Assembly: GCF_019977295.1 (NCBI RefSeq)
Contig: NZ_AP024651.1
Location: forward strand, 1-64,000
Origin: Arthrobacter sp. StoSoilB20
GTDB taxonomy: Bacteria > Actinomycetota > Actinomycetes > Actinomycetales > Micrococcaceae
Reading direction: 5' to 3'
Length of the DNA: 64,000 bases
A program made the translations under genes and the position numbers. The notes beneath the pieces are model-generated. The model saw nothing but the letters and a program-made list of their open reading frames with translations, was not told the origin of the DNA and did not search any database. Position 1 is the first letter of the stretch, and each line of letters opens with the position of its first letter. This document shows, piece by piece, positions 20,675-27,996 of this stretch.

Positions 20675-21274
20675 TTAGACCCACACTCCTGAGGATCCAC
20701 GGCGATGACTGTCCAAGAGGTGGGTGTCGATGATGCCGATTGCTTCCATGAGCGCGTACATGGTGGTGGGCCCAACAAACGCGAAGCCCTTCTTCCGGAG
20801 TGCCTTGGACAACGCGATCGACTCCGGTGAAGTGGTGGGGATGTCTGCAAAGGTATGCGGTGCCGGGGTGGTCTCAGGTTGGAAAGACCATACAAAGTCC
20901 ACCAGCCCGCCCTCTTCGCGCAGTGCAATGGTTGCTTTGGCATTGGTGATGGCGGCACGGATCTTGAGACGGTTCCGAACAATGCCGGCGTCCATCATGA
21001 GACGTTCAACGTCCTCTTCAGTGAAGGCTGCAACGCTCTCTGGGTGGAAGTCCACGAAGGCCGCCCGGAATGCTTCCCGTTTCCGGAGAATCGTGGCCCA
21101 GGAAAGCCCCGCTTGGAACGCCTCGAGACTGATGCGCTCGTACATGCCCTGCTCATCCCGGACAGGCATTCCCCACTCGTGATCGTAGTAAGCCTGCATA
21201 AGAGGGTCTGAAGCAGCCCACAGGGGCCGTGCAAGCCCGTCTTCACCAATGACGGTGCCGTTGTCCGGACTCAT
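20675..21274 (-). CDS. tag: DNA-3-methyladenine glycosylase I
   Basis: Removes 3-methyladenine from alkylated DNA. The 200-residue protein carries EWGMPVRDEQGMYERISLEA, FQAGLSWATILRKRE with the expected catalytic Glu before FQAG, and VDFVWSF, all TAG hallmarks. Compared with E. coli TAG, the zinc ligands Cys4, His17 and Cys179 are replaced by Pro17, Tyr30 and Ser190; only the His175 equivalent (His186) remains. ATG 21274 was chosen over the open frame to 21358 because GGAGGAG lies 6 bp upstream. It follows alkB by 92 bp on the same strand and closes the alkylation-repair cluster. Confidence 0.93.
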   Translation of the reverse strand: MSPDNGTVIGEDGLARPLWAASDPLMQAYYDHEWGMPVRDEQGMYERISLEAFQAGLSWATILRKREAFRAAFVDFHPESVAAFTEEDVERLMMDAGIVRNRLKIRAAITNAKATIALREEGGLVDFVWSFQPETTPAPHTFADIPTTSPESIALSKALRKKGFAFVGPTTMYALMEAIGIIDTHLLDSHRRGSSGVWV

Positions 21275-21366
21275 GCATGCTCCTCCGCGGCCGAGGTTGC
21301 TGGAACCCCGGCCAGTTGTTGTGCCTATTGGAGATATTCTGCCGTGTGGCTCTGACATTCAGGGTT

Positions 21367-22101
21367 CTAGGACAACCCCGTGACCCTCATGGTGATATTG
21401 ATTCTGCCGTGCGTGAGGCCACAATCCTTCGGAGCAGTTCCGGGGAAGACTTTGGGAATGCCATGAAAGGCAAACCTGGAAGGCCCACCGAAGACGAACA
21501 GGTCTCCCGAGCGGAGGCGAACATCCTTGTACGGCTTGGTGCGGGTCTCCGTATTGCCGAAGCGGAAAAGGCAGTCTTCGCCGATGCTGAGGGACACGAC
21601 GGGCGCCCCGGAGTGTTCGTCCTTGTCCTGATGCATACCCATGGCAGCACCGTCGTCGTAGAAATTCACCAGCGCGGCGTCCGGTGTGTAGCCCTCGGCG
21701 ACGGCACCCAGGCATTCCAAACCCTCCAGGCCTTCCTCACCGTCGATTCCGGACTTATAGGCGTCTGCAACGGCTTTCCGCCCCAAACGAACCATCCAAT
21801 CAGGGAAATCCAGCACGGGGCGGCCGTTGACGTCGGTGGCTTCCCGCGTGTACTTATACGGTTGCCAGTGCCACCCAAGGCAGACGGTTCGTACTGACAT
21901 CTTGCGGCCGCCCGGAAGTGTTGCGGCCCGCAACGGCACGGGGCCCTGCGTCCATTCACCGAAGCGACCCACAATCCACCGCTGCTGTTCGGCCGTGAGC
22001 CAGCCGGGAACATAAACCGCGCCCGGGGCAATCAGCCGGGGTCCGGCGTCGTGCGCTTCTGCCTGGACCAACTCCAACGGGAACAGGGCGTCGTCGTTCA
22101 C
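21367..22101 (-). CDS. alkB: AlkB-type alpha-ketoglutarate-dependent DNA repair dioxygenase
   Basis: Oxidative demethylase for 1-methyladenine and 3-methylcytosine lesions, using Fe(II), oxygen and 2-oxoglutarate. In 244 residues it has the iron ligands HQD (in MGMHQDKDEH) and the distal His in FAFHGIPK, and the 2-oxoglutarate-binding RINITMR. The PYKYT segment and the DFPDWM region are shared with E. coli AlkB. The start is GTG 22101, overlapping the stop of the preceding methyltransferase gene by 4 bp (GTGA), so the two are translationally coupled. The frame continues open upstream only inside that gene. Confidence 0.94.
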   Translation of the reverse strand: MNDDALFPLELVQAEAHDAGPRLIAPGAVYVPGWLTAEQQRWIVGRFGEWTQGPVPLRAATLPGGRKMSVRTVCLGWHWQPYKYTREATDVNGRPVLDFPDWMVRLGRKAVADAYKSGIDGEEGLEGLECLGAVAEGYTPDAALVNFYDDGAAMGMHQDKDEHSGAPVVSLSIGEDCLFRFGNTETRTKPYKDVRLRSGDLFVFGGPSRFAFHGIPKVFPGTAPKDCGLTHGRINITMRVTGLS

Positions 22102-22727
22102 GCTGCTGCCTCCAGGGTCAGCAGGGCGCGTTTCGCCTCCGGCCCGCCGAGGTAGCCGCCAAAACTGCCATCCGATTTCACTACCCGGTGGCACGGAATG
22201 ATGACGGGAAGCGGGTTGGTGGCACAGGCGGTTCCAACGGCCCGCACAGCGTTGGGGCTTCCCGCAGCCGACGCCACCTGTGCATAGCTTTCGGTGCGCC
22301 CGTAGCCAATCCGGGGCAGGTGCTGCAACACATTGAGCCGGAACCCGCGGGACAGGCGGAAGTCCACCGTGAGATCGAACTCTTTCCGGCTGCCGTTGAA
22401 GTACTCCTCGAGTTGCCATGCAGCATCATCCAACCTCGCCGGCGCTTGAAGAATGCGGGGGCTGATGGTTTCGGACAGGCGCTGCAGGACCTCGGAATGG
22501 TTTTCCACATCAAAGGCCACCCTGACTATGCCCCGGTCAGTGGCAGCCAACAGCAGTTTGCCCACAGGTGAGTCCACTACCCTGTAGGCGACATCCAAGG
22601 TGTGGGTCAGTTGGGCGTCCCGGGCAAGGCGGGCGCGGAGGCTCTCAAGTGCGGGCTCCAGCCCGGCATCGAGGGGTTCCAGGAGGGACAGCACGTCCAG
22701 GCGGTCAGTGGTTGGGTCAAGGGTCAT
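22098..22727 (-). CDS. Methylated-DNA--protein-cysteine methyltransferase with N-terminal extension
   Basis: Suicide repair protein that takes methyl groups from O6-methylguanine. The active-site motif VIIPCHRVV places the acceptor at Cys179 of 209 residues. RIGYGRTESYAQVA and the GGYLGGPEAKRALL tail are typical. The first 45 residues (helical, DVLSLLEPLDAGLEPALESL) are extra to the minimal fold and may bind the sigma factor or a partner; this is inference. It overlaps the upstream sigma gene and the downstream alkB gene by 4 bp each. It is the second methyltransferase in this operon and only distantly similar to the first. Confidence 0.92.
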   Translation of the reverse strand: MTLDPTTDRLDVLSLLEPLDAGLEPALESLRARLARDAQLTHTLDVAYRVVDSPVGKLLLAATDRGIVRVAFDVENHSEVLQRLSETISPRILQAPARLDDAAWQLEEYFNGSRKEFDLTVDFRLSRGFRLNVLQHLPRIGYGRTESYAQVASAAGSPNAVRAVGTACATNPLPVIIPCHRVVKSDGSFGGYLGGPEAKRALLTLEAAA

Positions 22728-23272
22728 CGGATTTCTCCCTTTGGAAGTGAATGCACCAGCGCAGGCACATCAACCAACGCCGGTAGAGAAGCCAGTGCAT
22801 TGCGAAGGGCTTTGACGCCGTCCGCTCCAGCACGCCGTGCAGCCTCAGGAGTACCCCCCAAAAGTGCGGCAATGTCCTTATAGGGAAGTCCGGCAAGGTA
22901 GTGATACGCCACTGCCTGCCGCTGTTTGGGTGGAAGGTGGTTCACCGCGTCCAACAATTCGGCATGGTCCGCTCCGGGAATGCCAAGGGGGGAAGGGTGT
23001 TCGGGCGGGGAATCCACCGGGACCGCACGCCGGTTGCCCGCGCGCAGATGGTCAATGCATTTTCGGTGGGCGATAGTGACCAGCCAAGCCTGCACGTTGG
23101 CCTCCTGTGGAAGGCCCGGATAAGCCTGAAGGGCAGCAAGGAAGGTATCAGACCAGGCGTCGTCGGCGTCGTGCACTCCCAGGACCGCGCGGCATACCCG
23201 CAGGACGGTGGCGCCCTGCTCCTCCACTACCGTCTCAAAAGGCTTCTTGCTGACCGCCTGCCTCTTACCCAT
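22724..23272 (-). CDS. ECF-type RNA polymerase sigma factor in alkylation-repair operon
   Basis: A 182-residue sigma-70 family factor with only regions 2 and 4. Region 2 spans about 14-80 (VVEEQGATVLRVCRAVLG, then DDAWSDTFLAAL and VQAWLVTIAHRKCIDHLR); region 4 spans about 105-165 (LPPKQRQAVAYHYLAGLPYK and the helix-turn-helix IAALLGGTPEAARR). No anti-sigma gene adjoins it. It starts one base into the stop of the upstream methyltransferase (TAATG) and overlaps the next one by 4 bp, so it is expressed with repair genes. It may drive its own operon after alkylation damage, taking the place that Ada has in E. coli. Confidence 0.9.
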   Translation of the reverse strand: MGKRQAVSKKPFETVVEEQGATVLRVCRAVLGVHDADDAWSDTFLAALQAYPGLPQEANVQAWLVTIAHRKCIDHLRAGNRRAVPVDSPPEHPSPLGIPGADHAELLDAVNHLPPKQRQAVAYHYLAGLPYKDIAALLGGTPEAARRAGADGVKALRNALASLPALVDVPALVHSLPKGEIR

Positions 23273-23781
23273 TAGAAGAGCTTTCCTTCTTTCACTGCAG
23301 CAGGCTCTTCCAGTTCAAGAAGGTAGCGCTTGTTCCGAAGACCGCCCGCATACCCGGTCAATTGGCCCTTGCGTCCCACCACGCGATGGCACGGAATGAT
23401 GATGCTGATGGGATTGCGGCCAACAGCCGAACCTACGGCCTGTGCCAAGTGCGGATCCCCCAATTCAACGGCCAACCCGCCATAACTGACGGTCTCGCCG
23501 AAGGGGATATCTTGAAGGCGCGCCCAGACCTTCTCCTGGAAGGGATTTCCGTGGGCCTGGAGCGGGACATTGAAAACAGTGCGGTGGCCACCCAAATACT
23601 CGTCAAGTTCATGCCGGGTATGGGCGAAAACCGGATCCTCAAGCCCTGCGGGGACCCCGAAGTAATCGGGAGGAGGCATATGCCAGTGGCCCTCGTAGAA
23701 AATGCCCGTCAAGAATTCCCCGCTGGCAGTCAACGTCAACTGTCCCAACGGGGAATCCATGGTGGTGTGCCGGATGCTCAT
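23272..23781 (-). CDS. ogt: Methylated-DNA--protein-cysteine methyltransferase (minimal form)
   Basis: First gene of the alkylation-repair operon. The 169-residue protein is the standard Ogt length, with ISIIIPCHRVVG and acceptor Cys131, preceded by the DNA-recognition helix region FGETVSYGGLAVELGDPHLA. TGYAGGLRNKRYLLELE closes the domain. Its TAA shares one base with the ATG of the sigma gene. No clear ribosome site precedes ATG 23781, and only 45 bp separates it from crgA upstream on the same strand, so the operon may begin at or before crgA. Confidence 0.94.
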   Translation of the reverse strand: MSIRHTTMDSPLGQLTLTASGEFLTGIFYEGHWHMPPPDYFGVPAGLEDPVFAHTRHELDEYLGGHRTVFNVPLQAHGNPFQEKVWARLQDIPFGETVSYGGLAVELGDPHLAQAVGSAVGRNPISIIIPCHRVVGRKGQLTGYAGGLRNKRYLLELEEPAAVKEGKLF

Positions 23782-23826
23782 ATCTTGTAGACGTCCACGG
23801 GCACGCAGATGTGAGGTGCAGGTTTC

Positions 23827-24081
23827 CTAGGAGCGCCAGCGCGTGGTCATCAGGAAGCCCACGATCGCGATGCCGAAGCCGGCAACGATGTTCCATGACG
23901 CCCAGTCGCGGACCGGGAACTGACCCTCGGTGATGTAGAAAGTGATGATCCAGATGAGACCGAGGATCATCAGTCCGAACATGACGGCCTTGTACCAAAC
24001 CGGGTTTGGCTTGTACTGCTGCGCTGTGGAAGCCTGCTGGTCCTGACGGGCAGGCCGCTTGCGGGGCTTGGACTCGGGCAC
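23827..24081 (-). CDS. crgA: Cell division protein CrgA
   Basis: Small membrane protein of the actinobacterial divisome that helps place FtsZ and recruit septal cell-wall enzymes. The 84 residues have a basic N-terminus (PESKPRKRPARQDQQ), two TM helices (about 31-51 and 63-80) and the conserved NPVWYKAVMFGLMILGL segment; it ends in TTRWRS. GTG start at 24081 with AGGAGG four bases upstream. Divergent from the sortase gene; the same crgA-sortase-pabA-pknB neighbourhood is common in actinobacteria. Confidence 0.96.
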   Translation of the reverse strand: MPESKPRKRPARQDQQASTAQQYKPNPVWYKAVMFGLMILGLIWIITFYITEGQFPVRDWASWNIVAGFGIAIVGFLMTTRWRS

Positions 24082-24253
24082 GGATCCTCCTTGGCTGTAC
24101 GTTGATACCCGTTCCAGCCAGCCTTGATATCCTGCAGGAAGGAAAATTCCAGCGGTTAACGGCCACGCGGCGTTCCGGGTTGGTTCTAGCTGTCAAGTCT
24201 AGCCGCAACCGGGGGCCCGCCCGCCGCGCCCGCGCCCGATCCAAGGAGACGCT

Positions 24254-25066
24254 GTGGCGCATCAGCAGACGACGGCGGCCTCTGCCGTGCCGTCCGGGCG
24301 TCGGGGGCAGGAACAAGCTCCCCGCAAGCGCCTCCGTGCTTCAGACGTCGTTCGAATATTCAGCCGGATTCTGGGCGAACTGCTCATCACCGGCGGCGTT
24401 GTCCTGCTGTTGTTTGTGGGCTGGCAACTGTGGTGGACCAATGTCGAGGCGAACGCCAAGCAGACCCAAGCCATCCAGGAATTCTCCCACCAGCTCACCG
24501 GGCCGGTGGCTCCGGCAGAATCGGTTAACCCGGCTGATTTTGGGGATCCCGTAATAGGTACAGCCCCCGGCAATGGGCAAACGATCGGGATTATGTACAT
24601 CCCCCGCTTCGGTGCCGACTACACCCGTCCCATCATCGAAGGAACCGGTGCTGATGTTCTGGACACGCTGGGCCTTGGCCATTACGGAAGCACCAGCATG
24701 CCCGGCTCCATTGGCAATTTCGCGGTGGCGGGCCACCGGCAAACGCATGGAGCCGTCCTGGACAGCATCCATACGCTGGTTCCCGGGGACAAGATCTACG
24801 TTCAAACCGTTGACGGGTACTACACCTACGTCTTCCGCAACAACCAAATCGTCCTCCCCAACCGGACCGATGTGTTGCTGCCCGTCCCCACCCAGCCGGG
24901 TGTCGCGCCGGAAGAAAGAATCCTGACCATGACCAGCTGCAACCCGCGCTTCGGGTCGCAGGAACGCATCATCGCCTACTCCGTGATGGAGGGGTGGCAG
25001 CCCGCGTCAGCAGGACCGCCGTCGGAAATTGCCGCCCAAGTAGCCAAGGCACAAGGAAAGGGGTAG
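24254..25066 (+). CDS. Class E sortase
   Basis: Transpeptidase that anchors secreted proteins to the cell wall; class E enzymes of high-GC Gram-positives usually recognise LAXTG signals. The 270-residue protein has a basic start, one TM anchor (about 37-58, LLITGGVVLLLFVGWQLWW) and the sortase domain. The catalytic His is in VAGHRQTHG, the Cys in LTMTSCNP, and the Arg in RFGSQER. GTG start 24254 with AAGGAGA upstream. It is followed by a small membrane gene and pabA, four bases and then overlap, suggesting one transcript. Confidence 0.94.
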   Translation: MAHQQTTAASAVPSGRRGQEQAPRKRLRASDVVRIFSRILGELLITGGVVLLLFVGWQLWWTNVEANAKQTQAIQEFSHQLTGPVAPAESVNPADFGDPVIGTAPGNGQTIGIMYIPRFGADYTRPIIEGTGADVLDTLGLGHYGSTSMPGSIGNFAVAGHRQTHGAVLDSIHTLVPGDKIYVQTVDGYYTYVFRNNQIVLPNRTDVLLPVPTQPGVAPEERILTMTSCNPRFGSQERIIAYSVMEGWQPASAGPPSEIAAQVAKAQGKG

Positions 25067-25069
25067 CGG

Positions 25070-25240
25070 ATGTACGCATGGATTTTCCGCAACTTACCGG
25101 GACCGGTCTGGGTACGGATCCTGACTTGTTTGGTACTGGTGGCAGCAGCCCTGGTACTGATGGTCCAGTTCCTTTTTCCCTGGTTCTCCCAATTCACCAG
25201 TTTGACTGACTCAACGATTGGTTTAGTGCAGCAGCCATGA
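25070..25240 (+). CDS. Small single-pass membrane protein between sortase and pabA
   Basis: A 56-residue peptide beginning MYAWIFRNLPGPVWVRI, with one hydrophobic helix (about 17-40) that ends near LFPWFSQF and a short polar tail. It starts three bases after the sortase stop, and its TGA overlaps the pabA ATG (ATGA, 25237-25240). The tight packing and amphipathic start argue that it is translated. A similar small membrane gene is often found here in actinobacteria; its function is unknown. Confidence 0.72.
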   Translation: MYAWIFRNLPGPVWVRILTCLVLVAAALVLMVQFLFPWFSQFTSLTDSTIGLVQQP

Positions 25241-25875
25241 GCACAAAAATTCTTGTAGTGGATAACTACGACAGCTTCGTCTACACCTTGGTGGGATACC
25301 TCCAGGAGCTCGGAGCCGAGACCACCGTGGTCCGCAACGACGACGTGACACTCGCCGAGGCCACCGAGCTCGCAGCAACCCGCGACGGCGTACTCGTCTC
25401 GCCGGGTCCAGGCACCCCTGCGGAAGCCGGCGTCTGCATAGAGCTCATCAAGTGGTGTGGTGACAACAGCAAGCCGATGTTCGGCGTTTGCTTGGGGCAT
25501 CAGGCCCTGGCCGAAGCATACGGCGGCGTAGTGACCCATGCGCCTGAGCTCATGCATGGCAAGACATCTCCCGTGCAGCACGAAGGCAAGAGCGTTTTCG
25601 CCGGACTCCCCTCGCCTGTCACGGCAACGCGCTACCACTCCCTCGCCGCGGTTCGCGATTCCATCCCGGACGTCCTGGAGATCACCGCTGAAACCACCAA
25701 CGGCGTAGTCATGGGTCTCCAGCACCGGACAGCACCCCTCTGCGGAGTCCAGTTCCACCCGGAATCGGTCCTCACAGAAGGCGGCTACCAGATGCTCGGC
25801 AACTGGTTGGAGTCATTGGGCATGACCGGAGCGGCCGAACGCGCCTCCAAGCTGAGCCCGCTGATCAAGCACTAG
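25237..25875 (+). CDS. pabA: Glutamine amidotransferase subunit of aminodeoxychorismate/anthranilate synthase
   Basis: Releases ammonia from glutamine for a chorismate-using partner in folate (PabA) or tryptophan (TrpG) synthesis. The 212-residue class I amidotransferase has VCLGHQALAEAYG (nucleophile Cys in the CLGHQ elbow) and GVQFHPESVLTEGG (catalytic His and Glu). No trpE or pabB adjoins it, so the partner cannot be read from the context. The homologue beside pknB in mycobacteria is named trpG. Both roles are possible. Confidence 0.93.
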   Translation: MSTKILVVDNYDSFVYTLVGYLQELGAETTVVRNDDVTLAEATELAATRDGVLVSPGPGTPAEAGVCIELIKWCGDNSKPMFGVCLGHQALAEAYGGVVTHAPELMHGKTSPVQHEGKSVFAGLPSPVTATRYHSLAAVRDSIPDVLEITAETTNGVVMGLQHRTAPLCGVQFHPESVLTEGGYQMLGNWLESLGMTGAAERASKLSPLIKH

Positions 25876-25923
25876 TTTGCGCGGCTGCGGCGGAAGGCAG
25901 CGGGCCGCCGCCCTCCGCGTGCT

Positions 25924-26030
25924 AGCTCGTTCCTCGCTTTGACGCACGCTTCCGGGCGCGGGCCCGCCGCCTTCGGTCGGACGTAGCCGCCGCCTCGGCG
26001 TGCCAGCTCGTTCCTCGCTTTGACGCACGC
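25924..26030. repeat. 26-bp direct repeat in the pabA-pknB spacer
   Basis: An identical 26-bp element, starting AGCTCGTTCCTCGCTTTGAC and ending GCACGC, occurs at 25924-25949 and 26005-26030, in a GC-rich spacer between two convergent genes. It may be a member of a dispersed intergenic family. Confidence 0.75.
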
Positions 26031-26063
26031 GGAGGTTGGCGGTCGCGGCTGGCGGCCCTCCCG

Positions 26064-27938
26064 TTACTTCTTGGTGGGCGTCGGTTTGGGGGTCGGCTTG
26101 TCCGTCTCGGTTTCCGTTGGAGTCGGAGTGGGTGTGGGGCTGGGCGCGGGGGCCTTGGCTACCGTGACGGTGACTGACTTACCCTGATCCACCTCGGTGT
26201 TGAACGTTTCGCTCTGGGCGGTCACTGTGCCTGCAGCCACCTCGGAGTTTTCCTGCTCCGCCACCACCATCGGCAGGCCATTTGTCTTCAGTGCGGCTTC
26301 CGCCTCAGCGAGGGGCAGGCCTATCAGCTGGGGCATGAGTACCTTGCCCGAGGAGACCTGGAGCTCCACCTTGGAGCTGATGGCGATGGCTCCGCCAGGG
26401 GCCGGCCCGGTGTTGATCACCAGTCCCACGGGCACAGTGGCACTGTGCGTCCGGACAGTCACGATGTCGCCGGTGATGCCCAGCCTGCGCAGGGCGTCAC
26501 GGGCGTCCGGCTCCGTACGGCCCACGATATCGGCCGGAATGGTCACGGAGCTGGGTCCGCTGGAGATCTTCAGGACAACTTCGCTGTCCTGATCCAACAT
26601 GGAACCGGCCGTAGGCGAAGTGCCGATGGTCATGTCCTTGGCCACCGTATCGCTGGCCTCCCGCACGCTCTTGGGAACCAGTTTTGCTGAGTACAGTTCC
26701 TGAATTGCCTGGGATTCCGACATATTGGCCACCACGGGCACGGCGATTTTCGCCGGGGGCGGTGGCTGTGTGTTCATGAGGTTGTAAAGCCAGAAACCGC
26801 CGCCTGCCAGGACAATGACCGTGAAGATCACCAGGGTAGCGATCCAGGTTCGACGGCGTTTGTTCTGTCCCGCTGACCGCTCGCGCTCCGGTGGGAGGCC
26901 CAAGGGAAGCGGCTCATCCGGCTGCTGGTCAACAGGCTCGTCCCTGTACTCGGCGTCCTTGAATTCATCCGCTGACAGCAAACCGACAGCGGTGGAGCTC
27001 AGGAGCTGGGTAGCAGGGTCCTCTTGATCCACGAGGTCGTTCGGATCTGTAGGCGCCTCACTGGCCGGCAGAGCCGGAACTGGAATGCCGTTGCTTGCAG
27101 CGCGGAGTGCGCGCCGGAAGGACGAAGCGTCCTGGAAGCGGTCTGTCCGGCTCTTCTGAAGAGCCTTGGCCAGGACCGAATCGAGGGCTTCGGAGACATC
27201 GGGGTTGTGGGCGCTGGGCATGTCCGGGATTTCACGGACGTGCTGGTAGGCCACGGAGACGGGACTGTCTCCAACAAAGGGCGGCCTGCTGGTCAGCAGC
27301 TCGTAGAGGAGGCAACCAGCTGAGTAGAGGTCGCTGCGGGCGTCCACGGTTTCGCCGCGGGCCTGCTCCGGCGAAAGGTATTGTGCCGTGCCTACAACTG
27401 CCTGTGTCTGGGTCATGGTGGCAGCGGAATCCGCCATGGCACGCGCGATGCCAAAGTCCATGACTTTGACGTCTCCCGTATCTGCGCAGACCATGACGTT
27501 GGCCGGTTTGATGTCGCGGTGGACTATGCCTGCGCGATGGCTGTACTCCAGGGCCGCAAGGACACCGAGGGTGAAGCCGATGGAATTCTCAACCCCCAGC
27601 TCGTTCGCCTTGATCATGTCCCGCAGGGTGCGGCCGGCCACGTATTCCATGACGATGAACGGGACACGGACGTCCTCGCCGGGGCCTCCGGGCACGGAGT
27701 ATTCGCCGGTATCGAAGATGGCCACGATTGACGGGTGGTTCAACGCCGCTACAGCCTGGGCTTCGCGTTTGAAGCGGGCCTGGAACTGGGGGTCACGGGC
27801 AAGATCTGCACGCAGGATCTTGACCGCAATGGTCCGCCCCAGCAATGTATCCGTTCCGCGGTATACGTCCGCCATCCCGCCACGACCGATCAGGTCACCG
27901 AGTTCGTAGCGGTCATTGAGGATGCGCTGTGAAGACAC
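26064..27938 (-). CDS. pknB: PASTA-domain serine/threonine protein kinase PknB
   Basis: Membrane sensor kinase controlling cell-wall growth and division. The 624-residue protein has a kinase domain (about 12-275) with GRGGMADVYRG, HRDIKPANVM and DFGIARA, and an activation loop with TMTQTQAVVGTAQYLSPEQA. One TM helix lies near 375 (RTWIATLVIFTVIVLAGGGF). Outside are three PASTA repeats, which bind peptidoglycan fragments, and a Pro/Thr tail. GTG 27938 was preferred to ATG 27986 because GAGAGGAG lies upstream and conservation starts there. It is the last gene of the six-gene division operon transcribed leftward. Confidence 0.96.
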   Translation of the reverse strand: MSSQRILNDRYELGDLIGRGGMADVYRGTDTLLGRTIAVKILRADLARDPQFQARFKREAQAVAALNHPSIVAIFDTGEYSVPGGPGEDVRVPFIVMEYVAGRTLRDMIKANELGVENSIGFTLGVLAALEYSHRAGIVHRDIKPANVMVCADTGDVKVMDFGIARAMADSAATMTQTQAVVGTAQYLSPEQARGETVDARSDLYSAGCLLYELLTSRPPFVGDSPVSVAYQHVREIPDMPSAHNPDVSEALDSVLAKALQKSRTDRFQDASSFRRALRAASNGIPVPALPASEAPTDPNDLVDQEDPATQLLSSTAVGLLSADEFKDAEYRDEPVDQQPDEPLPLGLPPERERSAGQNKRRRTWIATLVIFTVIVLAGGGFWLYNLMNTQPPPPAKIAVPVVANMSESQAIQELYSAKLVPKSVREASDTVAKDMTIGTSPTAGSMLDQDSEVVLKISSGPSSVTIPADIVGRTEPDARDALRRLGITGDIVTVRTHSATVPVGLVINTGPAPGGAIAISSKVELQVSSGKVLMPQLIGLPLAEAEAALKTNGLPMVVAEQENSEVAAGTVTAQSETFNTEVDQGKSVTVTVAKAPAPSPTPTPTPTETETDKPTPKPTPTKK

Positions 27939-27996
27939 AGGTGTGCTCTCCTCTCGATGCGCGGGACCTTGGCGGGGGGTAGACATGGCGGATCAG

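Noticed and set aside
22102..22419. N-terminal extension of AlkB
   Set aside because: It overlaps the methyltransferase gene in another frame; GTG 22101 forms the usual 4-bp overlap.
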